Assembly: GCA_018367495.1 (NCBI GenBank)
Contig: JAGZGB010000048.1
Location: 1-13,548 of the forward strand
Direction: 5' to 3'
Source: Veillonella sp.
GTDB taxonomy: Bacteria; Bacillota_C; Negativicutes; Veillonellales; Veillonellaceae
Length of the DNA: 13,548 bases
Below the pieces are notes generated by a model. The model was given only the letters and a program-made list of their open reading frames with translations. It was not told the origin of the DNA and made no database searches. How positions within the stretch are numbered: the stretch's first letter is position 1; every line of letters begins with the position of its first letter. The position numbers and the translations under genes are program-made. Of the stretch, positions 1 through 7,389 are shown one piece after another.

Positions 1-1
1 T

Positions 2-1450
2 ATGAGTAGTAAATACGAAACAGTCGTTGGTTTAGAGGTTCATACAGAGCTTAAGACTAAGTCTAAAATCTTCTGTGGTTGTACCACTGAATTCGGCGGC
101 GATCAAAATACACATGTATGCCCAGTATGCCTTGGCTTACCTGGTGCTATGCCTGTGTTAAATAAACAAGTAGTAGAATTTGCTATCAAAGTTGGTTTAG
201 CATTGAATTGTGAAATTCTAAACTTCAATAAATTTGACCGTAAAAACTATTACTATCCAGATTTGCCTAAAAACTATCAAACATCTCAATATGATTTGCC
301 AATTTGCTTAAATGGTCATTTGGACATTGAAGTAAATGGTGAAACTAAACGCATTGGTATTACGCGTATTCACATGGAAGAAGATGCAGGTAAACTCGTT
401 CATAGTGGTAACACTATTTCCGATTCTAAATCTTCTAATGTTGACTACAACCGTACAGGTGTTCCTCTTCTTGAAATCGTATCTGAACCAGATATTCGTT
501 CTGGTGCAGAGGCAAGAGCATATGTTGAAAAACTACGTTCTATCTTGCAATATTTAGAAGTATCTGACGGTCGTATGGAAGAAGGCTCCTTGCGTGGTGA
601 CTGTAACGTATCCGTACGTTTACGCGGTACTAAAGAGTTTGGTACACGTACAGAAACTAAGAATGTTAACTCTTTAACAGCTATTCAAAAGGTTGTTGAA
701 TATGAAGCCTTGCGTCAAGCTAAGTTGATCGAAGCTGGCGGTAAAGTAGATCAAGAAACTCGTACTTGGGATGATGCACAAGGCATTACCATTGGTATGC
801 GTAAGAAAGACGAAGAAAATGATTACCGTTACTTCCCTGAACCAGACTTGGTACCAATTGTAATTACGGACGAAAAAATCGAAGAAGTACGTCGTGCGTT
901 ACCTGAATTGCAAGATGCTAAGATTGAACGCTTTGTATCTGAATATGGTTTGTCTCGTGAAGATGCAACAATCCTTACTGTATCTCGTAAAACTGCAGAT
1001 TTCTTAGATGCTACTGTAAAAGCAGGTGCAGATGCTAAGACTGTGGCTAACTGGATGCTTGGTGACTTGTCCAAAATGATTAATGAAAGTGGTTTAACAT
1101 TCGCTGAATCTAAAGTAAGCCCAGAAAACTTGGCTGGTATGATTGCTCTTATCGATAAAGGTACAATCTCCGGTAAAATTGCGAAAAAAGTTATCGTATC
1201 TATGTGGGAATCCGGCAAGGATGCTGATACTATCGTAAAAGAAGAAGGTCTTGTTCAAATCACAGATACTGGTGCTATTGAAGAAATCGTTAAGCAAGTT
1301 ATTGCTAATAATCCACAACCAGTGGCAGATTTCAAAGGTGGCAATGGTAAGGCTATTGGTTTCTTAGTGGGTCAAGTTATGAAAGAATCTAAAGGCCGTG
1401 CTAACCCAGGTATGGTAAATCAATTGCTTCAAAAATACTTGAAAGACTAA
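2..1450 (+). CDS. gatB: Aspartyl/glutamyl-tRNA(Asn/Gln) amidotransferase subunit B
   Basis: GatB is the tRNA-binding and kinase subunit of the cytoplasmic GatCAB complex. The complex phosphorylates and amidates Glu-tRNA(Gln) and/or Asp-tRNA(Asn) using ammonia channelled from GatA. The 482-residue protein is full length for the family. The N-terminal cradle domain begins with the typical [10 protein letters not shown]. Cys25, Cys27, Cys40 and Cys43 form the expected zinc site, and the family signature [13 protein letters not shown] lies at about 147-159. The C-terminal third is the helical YqeY-like tRNA-binding tail, ending in [13 protein letters not shown]. The ATG is the second base of the window, so its ribosome binding site is not visible, but the start matches the family. 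gatC and gatA would be expected just upstream, outside the window. A hairpin terminator follows 42 nt after the stop. Identification is very secure. Confidence 0.97.
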   Translation: MSSKYETVVGLEVHTELKTKSKIFCGCTTEFGGDQNTHVCPVCLGLPGAMPVLNKQVVEFAIKVGLALNCEILNFNKFDRKNYYYPDLPKNYQTSQYDLPICLNGHLDIEVNGETKRIGITRIHMEEDAGKLVHSGNTISDSKSSNVDYNRTGVPLLEIVSEPDIRSGAEARAYVEKLRSILQYLEVSDGRMEEGSLRGDCNVSVRLRGTKEFGTRTETKNVNSLTAIQKVVEYEALRQAKLIEAGGKVDQETRTWDDAQGITIGMRKKDEENDYRYFPEPDLVPIVITDEKIEEVRRALPELQDAKIERFVSEYGLSREDATILTVSRKTADFLDATVKAGADAKTVANWMLGDLSKMINESGLTFAESKVSPENLAGMIALIDKGTISGKIAKKVIVSMWESGKDADTIVKEEGLVQITDTGAIEEIVKQVIANNPQPVADFKGGNGKAIGFLVGQVMKESKGRANPGMVNQLLQKYLKD

Positions 1451-1492
1451 TTTGCCCGTTAGCCTATAGTCACATAAAGCAATACAAACAAA

Positions 1493-1536
1493 AATATCCC
1501 CTATAGATATATGAATTTATATCTATAGGGGATATT
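1493..1536 (+). terminator. Strong stem-loop after gatB
   Basis: A perfect 19-bp inverted repeat (arms 1493-1511 and 1518-1536) has a 6-nt loop, TGAATT. The centre of the stem carries four consecutive G-C pairs (CCCC/GGGG) and the rest is AT-rich. A T-rich but interrupted tract (CATTTGCATTTTTA) follows and an A-rich tract precedes it. This fits an intrinsic terminator closing the gat operon. The interrupted T tract leaves some doubt about its efficiency. Confidence 0.75.
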
Positions 1537-1539
1537 CAT

Positions 1540-1570
1540 TTGCATTTTTATAAGAAAAATATGGTATAAT
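1540..1570 (+). promoter_or_regulatory. Promoter with extended -10 for the small membrane protein
   Basis: A perfect TATAAT at 1565-1570 is preceded by TGG, making an extended -10 (TGn). A TTGCAT at 1540-1545 gives a long 19-bp spacer, so recognition may rest mainly on the extended -10. The predicted transcription start is near 1577, which excludes an upstream TTG at 1574 as the start of the next gene. Confidence 0.65.
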
Positions 1571-1605
1571 AGGTTGTGTAAAATTAATTATTATTTTGGT
1601 CATAT

Positions 1606-1611
1606 AAAGGA
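1606..1611 (+). promoter_or_regulatory. Ribosome binding site deciding the ATG at 1619
   Basis: AAAGGA lies 7 nt before the ATG at 1619. The longer reading frame opening at TTG 1574 has no such site and would start at or before the predicted transcription start. Confidence 0.75.
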
Positions 1612-1618
1612 CGTAACG

Positions 1619-2035
1619 ATGTCTGATCAACACAATACAAATAACAATCAAAATACATATAGAAATAATGAACGTAGCGATAGCTTTGGTAGTAATGCCC
1701 ACTTCGGAGAGCCAAATACACGGGTATTATCTGATGATGAACGCCGTGACTTTGATGGTATAACCATTGAAGAAGTAGGAGACTCTGTTTATGTGGACTC
1801 TACACCTAGTAATATGAACGAAGAATATCAACGCGGTGAAGAGTACAATCAATATGGCCCTCATGTTAAAGTGTATAGCTTTAATAGTACGAGTTGGCTA
1901 AGTCGTATTGTTTTAATTATTCTTCTAGCAATTGTATTAGCAGCTGTAGTATTTTTTGGTGGCATTATCCTATCTGTAGTAGGGGTTATCATTTTAGTGG
2001 GGGCTATTGTTTCCTTTATCTTTGGCCTCTTTTAA
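1619..2035 (+). CDS. Small membrane-anchored protein of unknown function
   Basis: The 138-residue protein does not match a family I recognise. Residues 1-40 are very hydrophilic and rich in Asn, Asp, Arg and Ser, which suggests disorder. Residues 40-90 are acidic, with runs such as ITIEEVGDSVYVD and Tyr/Glu-rich segments. Residues about 93-138 are almost entirely hydrophobic and form two membrane passes split by a Gly-rich turn (FFGGIILSVVG), with only a few residues after the second pass. The topology is therefore a long soluble N-terminal tail plus a C-terminal hairpin in the membrane. There is no signal peptide. The start at 1619 is chosen for its AAAGGA site. It has its own extended -10 promoter and lies between the gatB terminator and the radical-SAM gene, whose candidate promoter overlaps its stop codon. 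The reading frame is convincing; the function is unknown. Confidence 0.8.
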   Translation: MSDQHNTNNNQNTYRNNERSDSFGSNAHFGEPNTRVLSDDERRDFDGITIEEVGDSVYVDSTPSNMNEEYQRGEEYNQYGPHVKVYSFNSTSWLSRIVLIILLAIVLAAVVFFGGIILSVVGVIILVGAIVSFIFGLF

Positions 2036-2044
2036 TGATATAAT
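2015..2044 (+). promoter_or_regulatory. Candidate promoter for the radical-SAM/phoH/era gene run
   Basis: TATAAT at 2039-2044 is preceded by TGA, an extended -10. The best -35 is the poor TTTATC at 2015-2020 with an 18-bp spacer. It overlaps the end of the preceding gene. The -10 also lies within a 16-nt AT-only palindrome at 2040-2055. Read-through from the upstream gene is also possible because no terminator lies between. Confidence 0.45.
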
Positions 2045-2098
2045 ATATATATTATGACTAGACGGTGGCTGAGCCATTCGATGATATAAAGGGGACCT

Positions 2099-3937
2099 AT
2101 GAACGTAGTTTTATCCACATTAAACTCAAAATTTATACATTCCTCCCTGGCTTTGCGGTATCTCAAAGCTTACGGGCAGGCTCACGGACAGGCATACGAT
2201 ATAGTAGAATATACTATTAATATGCCTGTTTTACATATTCTTAGTGATATTACAGAGCGCAATATAGATGTATTGGGCTTTGCTTGCTATATTTGGAACA
2301 TAGAAATGACCTTACATGTGGTGGACTTGGTGAAAGCAGTTCGACCAGATATTAAAATTATCTTAGGCGGTCCGGAGGTATCTTTCACGGCCGATGAAAT
2401 TCTAAATCGTTGCCATGATGTAGATTATGTTGTACAAGGTGAAGGGGAAGAAGCTTTCTACCAACTTATTAGTGCATTACAAAATGGTAAGGATGGATTA
2501 GAAGAAAAAATCCCTGGTGTACGGGGCCGCCATATTACAGGTCAACTTATGGGATCCACTGAGGCCGTAGAGGTTAAAAATCTTAGCACTATTCCATTCC
2601 CATATGTAGAAGAGGATATGATTGATTTAGAACATAAAATTATCTACTATGAGTCCTCTCGTGGGTGTCCGTTCTCTTGTCAGTATTGCTTATCTGGCAA
2701 TAAGAATACAGTGCGATTCTTCCCACAAGAGAGAACTTTTAAAGAATTACAATGGTTTATCGACCATAAGGTAAAGCAAGTTAAGTTTGTAGATAGAACA
2801 TTTAACTGTGCACCACATCACCATCGTCCGTTGATGGAATTTATGCGAGATGCCAATACAGAGACAAACTTCCATTTAGAAATGGAACCTGAGCTCATGA
2901 CGGAATGGGAAACAAATATTCTCTGTGAAACACCACCAGGGCGTATTCAAATCGAAGTGGGCGTACAAAGTACACATAAGAAAACTTTAGATGCCATTAA
3001 CCGATATAACGATTGGCCGTACATTCAAAAGGCTATCCGCCCTATTATTGAGGCGGGACGAACCCATGTGCATATGGATTTAATTGTAGGTTTACCTTAC
3101 GAAAATAAAGCGCGATTTGGTTTATCCTTTAATGATCTTTTCAGCTTACAACCTCATGCACTACAAATAGGATTCTTGAAATTACTAAAAGGCTCTGGTG
3201 TACGCCGCATGGAGGAATACCAATATATTAGTGATCCCTTAGCACCTTATGAGGTTTTGAGCACTCATGTATTGCCATATAATGATGTACGTTTCTTAAA
3301 GCATTTTGAAGATGTATTTGAACGCTTCTATAATAGTGAGCGTTTTAGAACAGTCTTTGGCTATATTGGTAGTAAGCTCATAAAGGAACATACTGATACA
3401 TCCATAACTGGTGAAGATACAGCAACAAATCATGTACTGCCTATGAAAAAGTATGATCCTTCTAAAGTGAAGCCTAAAAAAGATGCTTTCACCTATTTCT
3501 GTGAAATGACACAGGCTTGGCTCGATGCTGAAAATCATAAGGTTAATTTAAAAGATATCGACCAAATCGAGTTCTTATATAATTTCTTCTTGTCTAAAGG
3601 CGATAAGGTTGCAGCCGAACTATTACAGTACGACACACTTGTTAGCTATCGAGGTAAGGTTCGCAGCGAAGCCGTTGGCTTACCAAAACAAACAAAAGAG
3701 CTTTTACAAGAAGGGGAATCATTCTGGCGAAACGAAGAGATTGCATCTCAGTATATTCCAAACTATACCTTCAAAGAATGGCGCAAGATTCGCCAACAAT
3801 ATGTGGAAATGCCAATGTCTGAAGATACGGCACATGTATTAGGCATAGAGAGTGTACCTAATACACCATTTACAGTAATTATCGACGTTAATAAAGAGGT
3901 AAAACCCTTTATACGTCCTGACATAGAGGCTTGTTAA
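2099..3937 (+). CDS. B12-binding-domain radical SAM protein, DUF4080 type
   Basis: A predicted iron-sulfur radical SAM enzyme of 612 residues. Residues 1-140 form a Rossmann-like cobalamin-binding-type domain, opening with NVVLSTLNSKFIHSSLALRYL-like sequence and including the conserved loop IILGGPEVSF at about 88-96. The radical SAM core follows: Cys190, Cys194 and Cys197 (GCPFSCQYC) should hold the SAM-binding 4Fe-4S cluster. Later core strands include IEVGVQST and HMDLIVGLPYE. The C-terminal ~200 residues correspond to the DUF4080 extension. The classical cobalamin DxHxxG lower-ligand motif is not visible, so binding, if any, would lack the usual histidine. The substrate is unknown for the family as I know it. 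The ATG at 2099 follows AAAGGGG. A second radical SAM gene begins 39 nt downstream. The family call is strong; the reaction is unassigned. Confidence 0.9.
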   Translation: MNVVLSTLNSKFIHSSLALRYLKAYGQAHGQAYDIVEYTINMPVLHILSDITERNIDVLGFACYIWNIEMTLHVVDLVKAVRPDIKIILGGPEVSFTADEILNRCHDVDYVVQGEGEEAFYQLISALQNGKDGLEEKIPGVRGRHITGQLMGSTEAVEVKNLSTIPFPYVEEDMIDLEHKIIYYESSRGCPFSCQYCLSGNKNTVRFFPQERTFKELQWFIDHKVKQVKFVDRTFNCAPHHHRPLMEFMRDANTETNFHLEMEPELMTEWETNILCETPPGRIQIEVGVQSTHKKTLDAINRYNDWPYIQKAIRPIIEAGRTHVHMDLIVGLPYENKARFGLSFNDLFSLQPHALQIGFLKLLKGSGVRRMEEYQYISDPLAPYEVLSTHVLPYNDVRFLKHFEDVFERFYNSERFRTVFGYIGSKLIKEHTDTSITGEDTATNHVLPMKKYDPSKVKPKKDAFTYFCEMTQAWLDAENHKVNLKDIDQIEFLYNFFLSKGDKVAAELLQYDTLVSYRGKVRSEAVGLPKQTKELLQEGESFWRNEEIASQYIPNYTFKEWRKIRQQYVEMPMSEDTAHVLGIESVPNTPFTVIIDVNKEVKPFIRPDIEAC

Positions 3938-3976
3938 ATTCCACAAGCGATGATTGGTTAGTTAAATAGGAGTGTT

Positions 3977-4942
3977 ATGACCGATACAACGAGACCAAAA
4001 CGATACCGCATGGTATCTAAATATTATAAAGAAACCTATGGGGAAAAGGTTTATAAATTGCCTGTTGCCTTACCGCTAACTTGTCCAAATCGAGATGGTT
4101 CGGCCGGCGTAGGTGGCTGTACCTTCTGTGGTGAAATCGGTGCGGGCTATGAAAATCGCCCTGCTTGGATGACAGTGCGCATGCAATTAGAGGAAAACAT
4201 TGCTCACATAGGTCCTAAATATAAGGCGAAAAAATTTATACCTTATTATCAAAACTTTAGTAATACCTATTTGGGACTTGATGATTTTAAAAGCTATATG
4301 GAGCAAGGCTGTATTGATGAAGCGGTAGGCATTGCTATTGCTACGCGACCAGATTGTATTGCCGATGAATACTTAGACATATTGGCTGATATTAGAGATC
4401 GATTTCAAAAGGATATCTATATTGAATTAGGATTGCAAACGGTCAATTATGATACATTAGAGAAAATTAATCGGGGTCATGATTTAGCTCAGTTTATTGA
4501 TGCTGTACTACGCATTAAGAGATATGGATTTAATGTAACAACCCATATGATAGTAAATCTTCCATGGGATTCTATGAAAGATACTATTGAAGGAGCCCGC
4601 ATTTTGTCAGCTCTTGGTGTCGATCAAGTTAAACTGCATGCTTTATATATTGTAAAAAATACATTGATGGCTAAGTGGTACCAAGAAGGTCAGTTCAGCT
4701 TAATCAGTGCAGAAGAATATGCTGACCGTGTAGTCAACTTTATCCGTCATTTACACCCTGACATTGTACTGCAGCGTCTTGTTGGGCGAGCGCCTGAAGA
4801 TAATACACTCTTTACAAATTGGTCTATGGGTTGGTGGCGCGTACAAGACTTAATTGATGATAAATTAGACGAACTGGATGCCCATCAAGGTGATTTATGT
4901 GATTATTTAAACGGCAAAGCCGTTCGTAAGTTTATAGATTAG
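3977..4942 (+). CDS. TIGR01212 family (YhcC/YtqA-like) radical SAM protein
   Basis: The 321-residue protein opens with RYRMVSKYYKETYGEKVYKL, typical of the YhcC/YtqA family. The cluster cysteines have this family's unusual spacing: Cys36, then Cys48 and Cys51 (TCPNRDG...GCTFC), C-x11-C-x2-C in the Elp3-like style. Later core motifs include IELGLQTVNYDTLEKINRGHD and HMIVNLPWD. I recall the Bacillus homologue YtqA being linked to tRNA wobble-uridine modification. Whether this protein acts there cannot be told from the sequence, and no MnmM-like methyltransferase lies in the window. The ATG at 3977 follows TAGGAG. The stop TAG at 4940-4942 shares bases with the AGGAGG site of phoH, so the two genes should be co-transcribed and perhaps translationally linked. 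Confidence 0.9.
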   Translation: MTDTTRPKRYRMVSKYYKETYGEKVYKLPVALPLTCPNRDGSAGVGGCTFCGEIGAGYENRPAWMTVRMQLEENIAHIGPKYKAKKFIPYYQNFSNTYLGLDDFKSYMEQGCIDEAVGIAIATRPDCIADEYLDILADIRDRFQKDIYIELGLQTVNYDTLEKINRGHDLAQFIDAVLRIKRYGFNVTTHMIVNLPWDSMKDTIEGARILSALGVDQVKLHALYIVKNTLMAKWYQEGQFSLISAEEYADRVVNFIRHLHPDIVLQRLVGRAPEDNTLFTNWSMGWWRVQDLIDDKLDELDAHQGDLCDYLNGKAVRKFID

Positions 4943-4950
4943 GAGGTTGT

Positions 4951-5964
4951 ATGAGCGAACAAGTATTTACATTTCCTACATATGACCTAGCACAATCCAT
5001 ACTAGGTCAACATAATCGATATTTGCATATGATGCTTGAAGTCATCTCTGTAGATGTAGTGGCACGCGGGGATACTGTGGTTATCAAGGGCGATGAAAAG
5101 CAAGTAGAGGCTCTGTATCGTACGTTAGAGGAACTGGTATTCTTATATCGTGAAGGCAGTACCATTACTGAGTCCCAAGTTCGTATTGCGGCTAAACTTG
5201 TAGCGAACGGTAAAGCTGATGCTGTACATACTATGTTTGAAGATACCTTATCCGTTAATATGCGCGGTAAAAATATTACGCCTAAAACGGAAGGTCAGAA
5301 ATACTATGTTGATAGCATCCGTAAAAACACCATTACCTTTGGTATAGGCCCTGCCGGTACAGGTAAAACATTCCTAGCTGTAGCGTTAGCTGCATTCTAT
5401 TTAAAAAACCGCAATGTAGATAAAATCATTTTGACTCGTCCTGCTGTAGAGGCTGGTGAACGATTAGGCTTCCTACCTGGTGAATTACAAGACAAGGTAG
5501 ATCCTTATTTGCGACCTCTTTATGATGCATTACATGAAATGTTTGGCATCGAGCAAGTACAACGCTTTATGGAACGTGGTACTATCGAGGTAGCACCATT
5601 AGCATATATGCGTGGTCGTACCTTAGAAAATGCTTTTGTTATTCTAGACGAAGCTCAAAATACGACGGCTGAACAGATGAAGATGTTCTTAACCCGTCTA
5701 GGTAACAACTCTAAAATGGTAGTAAATGGTGATAAGACACAAATTGACTTGCCACCACGTGTTGTGTCTGGTCTTGGCGAGGCTGAAAAGGTATTGCGTC
5801 ATGTACCTGGTATTCATATGGTTTACTTTAGCGATCAAGACGTTGTTCGTCACGATTTAGTTGGTCGTATTGTAAAAGCTTACGATCAGTATCATGAACG
5901 TAAATTAGCTGGTGAGACTGCGGAAACTAACGCAGCATCTAAAGACCATGTAGCGAAAGGATAA
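4951..5964 (+). CDS. phoH: PhoH family ATPase (PhoH/YbeZ)
   Basis: A cytoplasmic P-loop NTPase of 337 residues, standard length for PhoH/YbeZ. The N-terminal ~110 residues form the small KH-like/SpoVT-unrelated module of the family (DTVVIKGDEKQVEALYRTLEEL). The ATPase domain has the Walker A motif GPAGTGKT at 133-140, a conserved TRPAVEAGERLGFLPG segment at about 162-176, the Walker B/DEAQ box ILDEAQNTT at about 231-239 and the NGDKTQIDLP sensor-like motif. YbeZ proteins associate with YbeY and are thought to act in RNA or ribosome metabolism; the adjacency seen here fits. Translation starts at ATG 4951 behind a perfect AGGAGG that overlaps the upstream stop. ybeY begins 2 nt after its stop. 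The HD-hydrolase gene yqfF, which commonly separates phoH from ybeY in Bacillus-type genomes, is absent here. Confidence 0.95.
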   Translation: MSEQVFTFPTYDLAQSILGQHNRYLHMMLEVISVDVVARGDTVVIKGDEKQVEALYRTLEELVFLYREGSTITESQVRIAAKLVANGKADAVHTMFEDTLSVNMRGKNITPKTEGQKYYVDSIRKNTITFGIGPAGTGKTFLAVALAAFYLKNRNVDKIILTRPAVEAGERLGFLPGELQDKVDPYLRPLYDALHEMFGIEQVQRFMERGTIEVAPLAYMRGRTLENAFVILDEAQNTTAEQMKMFLTRLGNNSKMVVNGDKTQIDLPPRVVSGLGEAEKVLRHVPGIHMVYFSDQDVVRHDLVGRIVKAYDQYHERKLAGETAETNAASKDHVAKG

Positions 5965-5966
5965 GC

Positions 5967-6443
5967 ATGTATATACATATTAGCTATGATGAAGGAATTC
6001 AAGAGGATTCCAATATTGAGGCTGTAATACGCAAGGTCTGTGATGAAGTGAGTCGCGTATATGGCCTTGAAGAAGATGAAATGAGTATTTTACTCTGCGA
6101 TAATGCTAAGATTCACGAGCTTAACAAAGAATATCGCGGCATCGATAGACCTACTGATGTATTGTCCTTTGCCCTTAATGAAGGGGATGACTACGAAGGC
6201 AGTGAAGAGGAACACCACTTACTTGGTGATATGATTATTTCTTTAGAGCGCACTCGTGAGCAAGCTATCGAATATGGACATAGCTTTGAACGAGAATTAG
6301 CATATTTAACGACTCACAGTTGCTTACATATCTTAGGCTATGACCATATGAACGATGAAGATAAAAAAGAGATGCGTATTGAAGAAGAATTTATCTTAGG
6401 TAATCTCGGTTATGTACGGGAGGATGCACCATATAATGAATAA
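5967..6443 (+). CDS. ybeY: Endoribonuclease/rRNA maturation factor YbeY
   Basis: YbeY is a zinc-dependent single-strand endoribonuclease involved in 16S rRNA 3'-end maturation and ribosome quality control. The 158-residue protein has the expected length. The diagnostic metal site H-x3-H-x5-H is present as His117, His121 and His127 in THSCLHILGYDHM. The other family block, ELNKEYRGIDRPTDVLSFAL, lies at about 51-70. The start ATG at 5967 is 2 nt after the phoH stop, and its binding site GAAAGG is inside phoH. The last 8 nt overlap the start of era, which indicates coupled expression of two 30S-assembly factors. The dgkA and cdd genes that intervene between ybeY and era in many Firmicutes are missing. 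Confidence 0.96.
   Translation: MYIHISYDEGIQEDSNIEAVIRKVCDEVSRVYGLEEDEMSILLCDNAKIHELNKEYRGIDRPTDVLSFALNEGDDYEGSEEEHHLLGDMIISLERTREQAIEYGHSFERELAYLTTHSCLHILGYDHMNDEDKKEMRIEEEFILGNLGYVREDAPYNE
6418..6423 (+). promoter_or_regulatory. Ribosome binding site of era inside ybeY
   Basis: GGGAGG lies inside ybeY, 12 nt before the ATG at 6436. That spacing is slightly long. The in-frame ATG at 6424 directly abuts the site and the ATG at 6412 precedes it, so neither is usable. Confidence 0.55.
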
Positions 6444-7335
6444 GAACGAACATTTTAAATCTGGTTTTGTTGCCGTTGTAGGACGCCCTAATGTTGGTAA
6501 ATCTACATTAATTAATGCCCTTATTGGCGACAAAATCGCTATCGTATCTGATAAGGCTCAAACAACGCGTAACCGTATTATCTGCGTATATACAGATGAG
6601 GCAAAACAAATTGTTTTCATGGATACACCAGGTGTACATAAGCCAAAACATAAATTAGGTGAATTCATGGTAGATGCTGCCATTGAGTCCTTGAAAGAAA
6701 CGGAAGCTGTTTTATTTGTCGTAGCCGGCAATGAAAAACGCGGCCCTGGGGATAACTTTATTATTGAGCAATTAAAACGTGTAAAAGTTCCTGTTTTCTT
6801 AGTCGTTAACAAGATTGATATTCTAAAAAAAGAGGAGCTTTTAGAAGCTATCGTATCTTATCAAGATGCATATCCATTTGCAGGAGTTATTCCTATTTCT
6901 GCAAAGGATAAAGAGAACCTAAATGAAGTTCTAAATGTATTAGAAGAAACATTACCGGAAGGTCCACAATACTTCCCAGAGGATATGATTACGGACCAAC
7001 CAGAACGTCTTATCATTTCTGATATTGTTCGTGAAAAAATCCTATTGGCTACACGTGATGAAATCCCTCATGCTATCGCTGTAGACGTAGATGAAATGAA
7101 AACACGTGATGATGGTACAACCTATGTCCGTGCTACTATTTACTGTGAACGAGACTCTCAAAAGGGCATTATCATCGGTAAAAAAGGTGCCTTGTTGAAA
7201 CAACTCGGTGCTGAAGCCCGTGTAGATATTCAAAAACTATTGGCTACAAAGGTGTACTTAGACCTTTGGGTTAAGGTTAAAAAGGATTGGCGCAATAAAT
7301 CCGGCATGTTATCTGAACTTGGTTATAGAAAATAA
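6436..7335 (+). CDS. era: GTPase Era
   Basis: Era is an essential-type GTPase that binds the 16S rRNA 3' end and assists 30S subunit assembly. The 299-residue protein has all GTPase motifs: G1 GRPNVGKS at 16-23, the TTRN region at 43-46 (G2), DTPG at 63-66 (G3), NKID at 125-128 (G4) and SAK at 155-157 (G5). The C-terminal KH RNA-binding domain follows, with IGKKG at 247-251 and the family ending VKVKKDWRNKSGMLSELGY. I chose the ATG at 6436 because MNKNEHFKSGFVAVVGRPN matches the usual Era N-terminus and a GGGAGG lies upstream; frames opening at 6412 add unsupported residues. It overlaps ybeY by 8 nt. A separate promoter for the next gene overlaps its 3' end. Confidence 0.97.
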   Translation: MNKNEHFKSGFVAVVGRPNVGKSTLINALIGDKIAIVSDKAQTTRNRIICVYTDEAKQIVFMDTPGVHKPKHKLGEFMVDAAIESLKETEAVLFVVAGNEKRGPGDNFIIEQLKRVKVPVFLVVNKIDILKKEELLEAIVSYQDAYPFAGVIPISAKDKENLNEVLNVLEETLPEGPQYFPEDMITDQPERLIISDIVREKILLATRDEIPHAIAVDVDEMKTRDDGTTYVRATIYCERDSQKGIIIGKKGALLKQLGAEARVDIQKLLATKVYLDLWVKVKKDWRNKSGMLSELGYRK

Positions 7336-7348
7336 TTTTTGCTATAAT
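7319..7348 (+). promoter_or_regulatory. Internal promoter ahead of the CBS-domain gene
   Basis: TATAAT at 7343-7348, preceded by TGC (extended -10), pairs with TTGGTT at 7319-7324 across an 18-bp spacer. The -35 lies within the last codons of era. This would let the CBS-domain gene and recO be expressed independently of the upstream operon. Confidence 0.6.
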
Positions 7349-7377
7349 AAAAACTAACTCGTTTTCCCTATTGTATG

Positions 7378-7383
7378 AAAGGA
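7378..7383 (+). promoter_or_regulatory. Ribosome binding site deciding the ATG at 7390
   Basis: AAAGGA lies 6 nt before the ATG at 7390. The in-frame ATG at 7375 has only pyrimidine-rich sequence before it and is itself just upstream of this site. Confidence 0.75.
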
Positions 7384-7389
7384 ATTAAG

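Noticed and set aside
829..1218. 129-codon minus-strand frame inside gatB
   Set aside because: It is antisense to a highly conserved gene and is explained by codon bias of gatB.
1574..1618. N-terminal extension of the small membrane protein from TTG 1574
   Set aside because: The predicted transcription start is at about 1577 and the binding site AAAGGA serves the ATG at 1619.
2062..2080. Small hairpin around TGGCTGAGCCA as a terminator or tRNA fragment
   Set aside because: The stem is only 4-5 bp, has no T tract and no tRNA-like arms.
2111..2119. Perfect DnaA box TTATCCACA
   Set aside because: It is a single copy inside codons 5-7 of the DUF4080 gene (VLST), with no cluster of further boxes or AT-rich unwinding region, so an origin is not supported.
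6412..6435. Longer Era start at ATG 6412
   Set aside because: The binding site GGGAGG lies downstream of it, and the family N-terminus fits ATG 6436.
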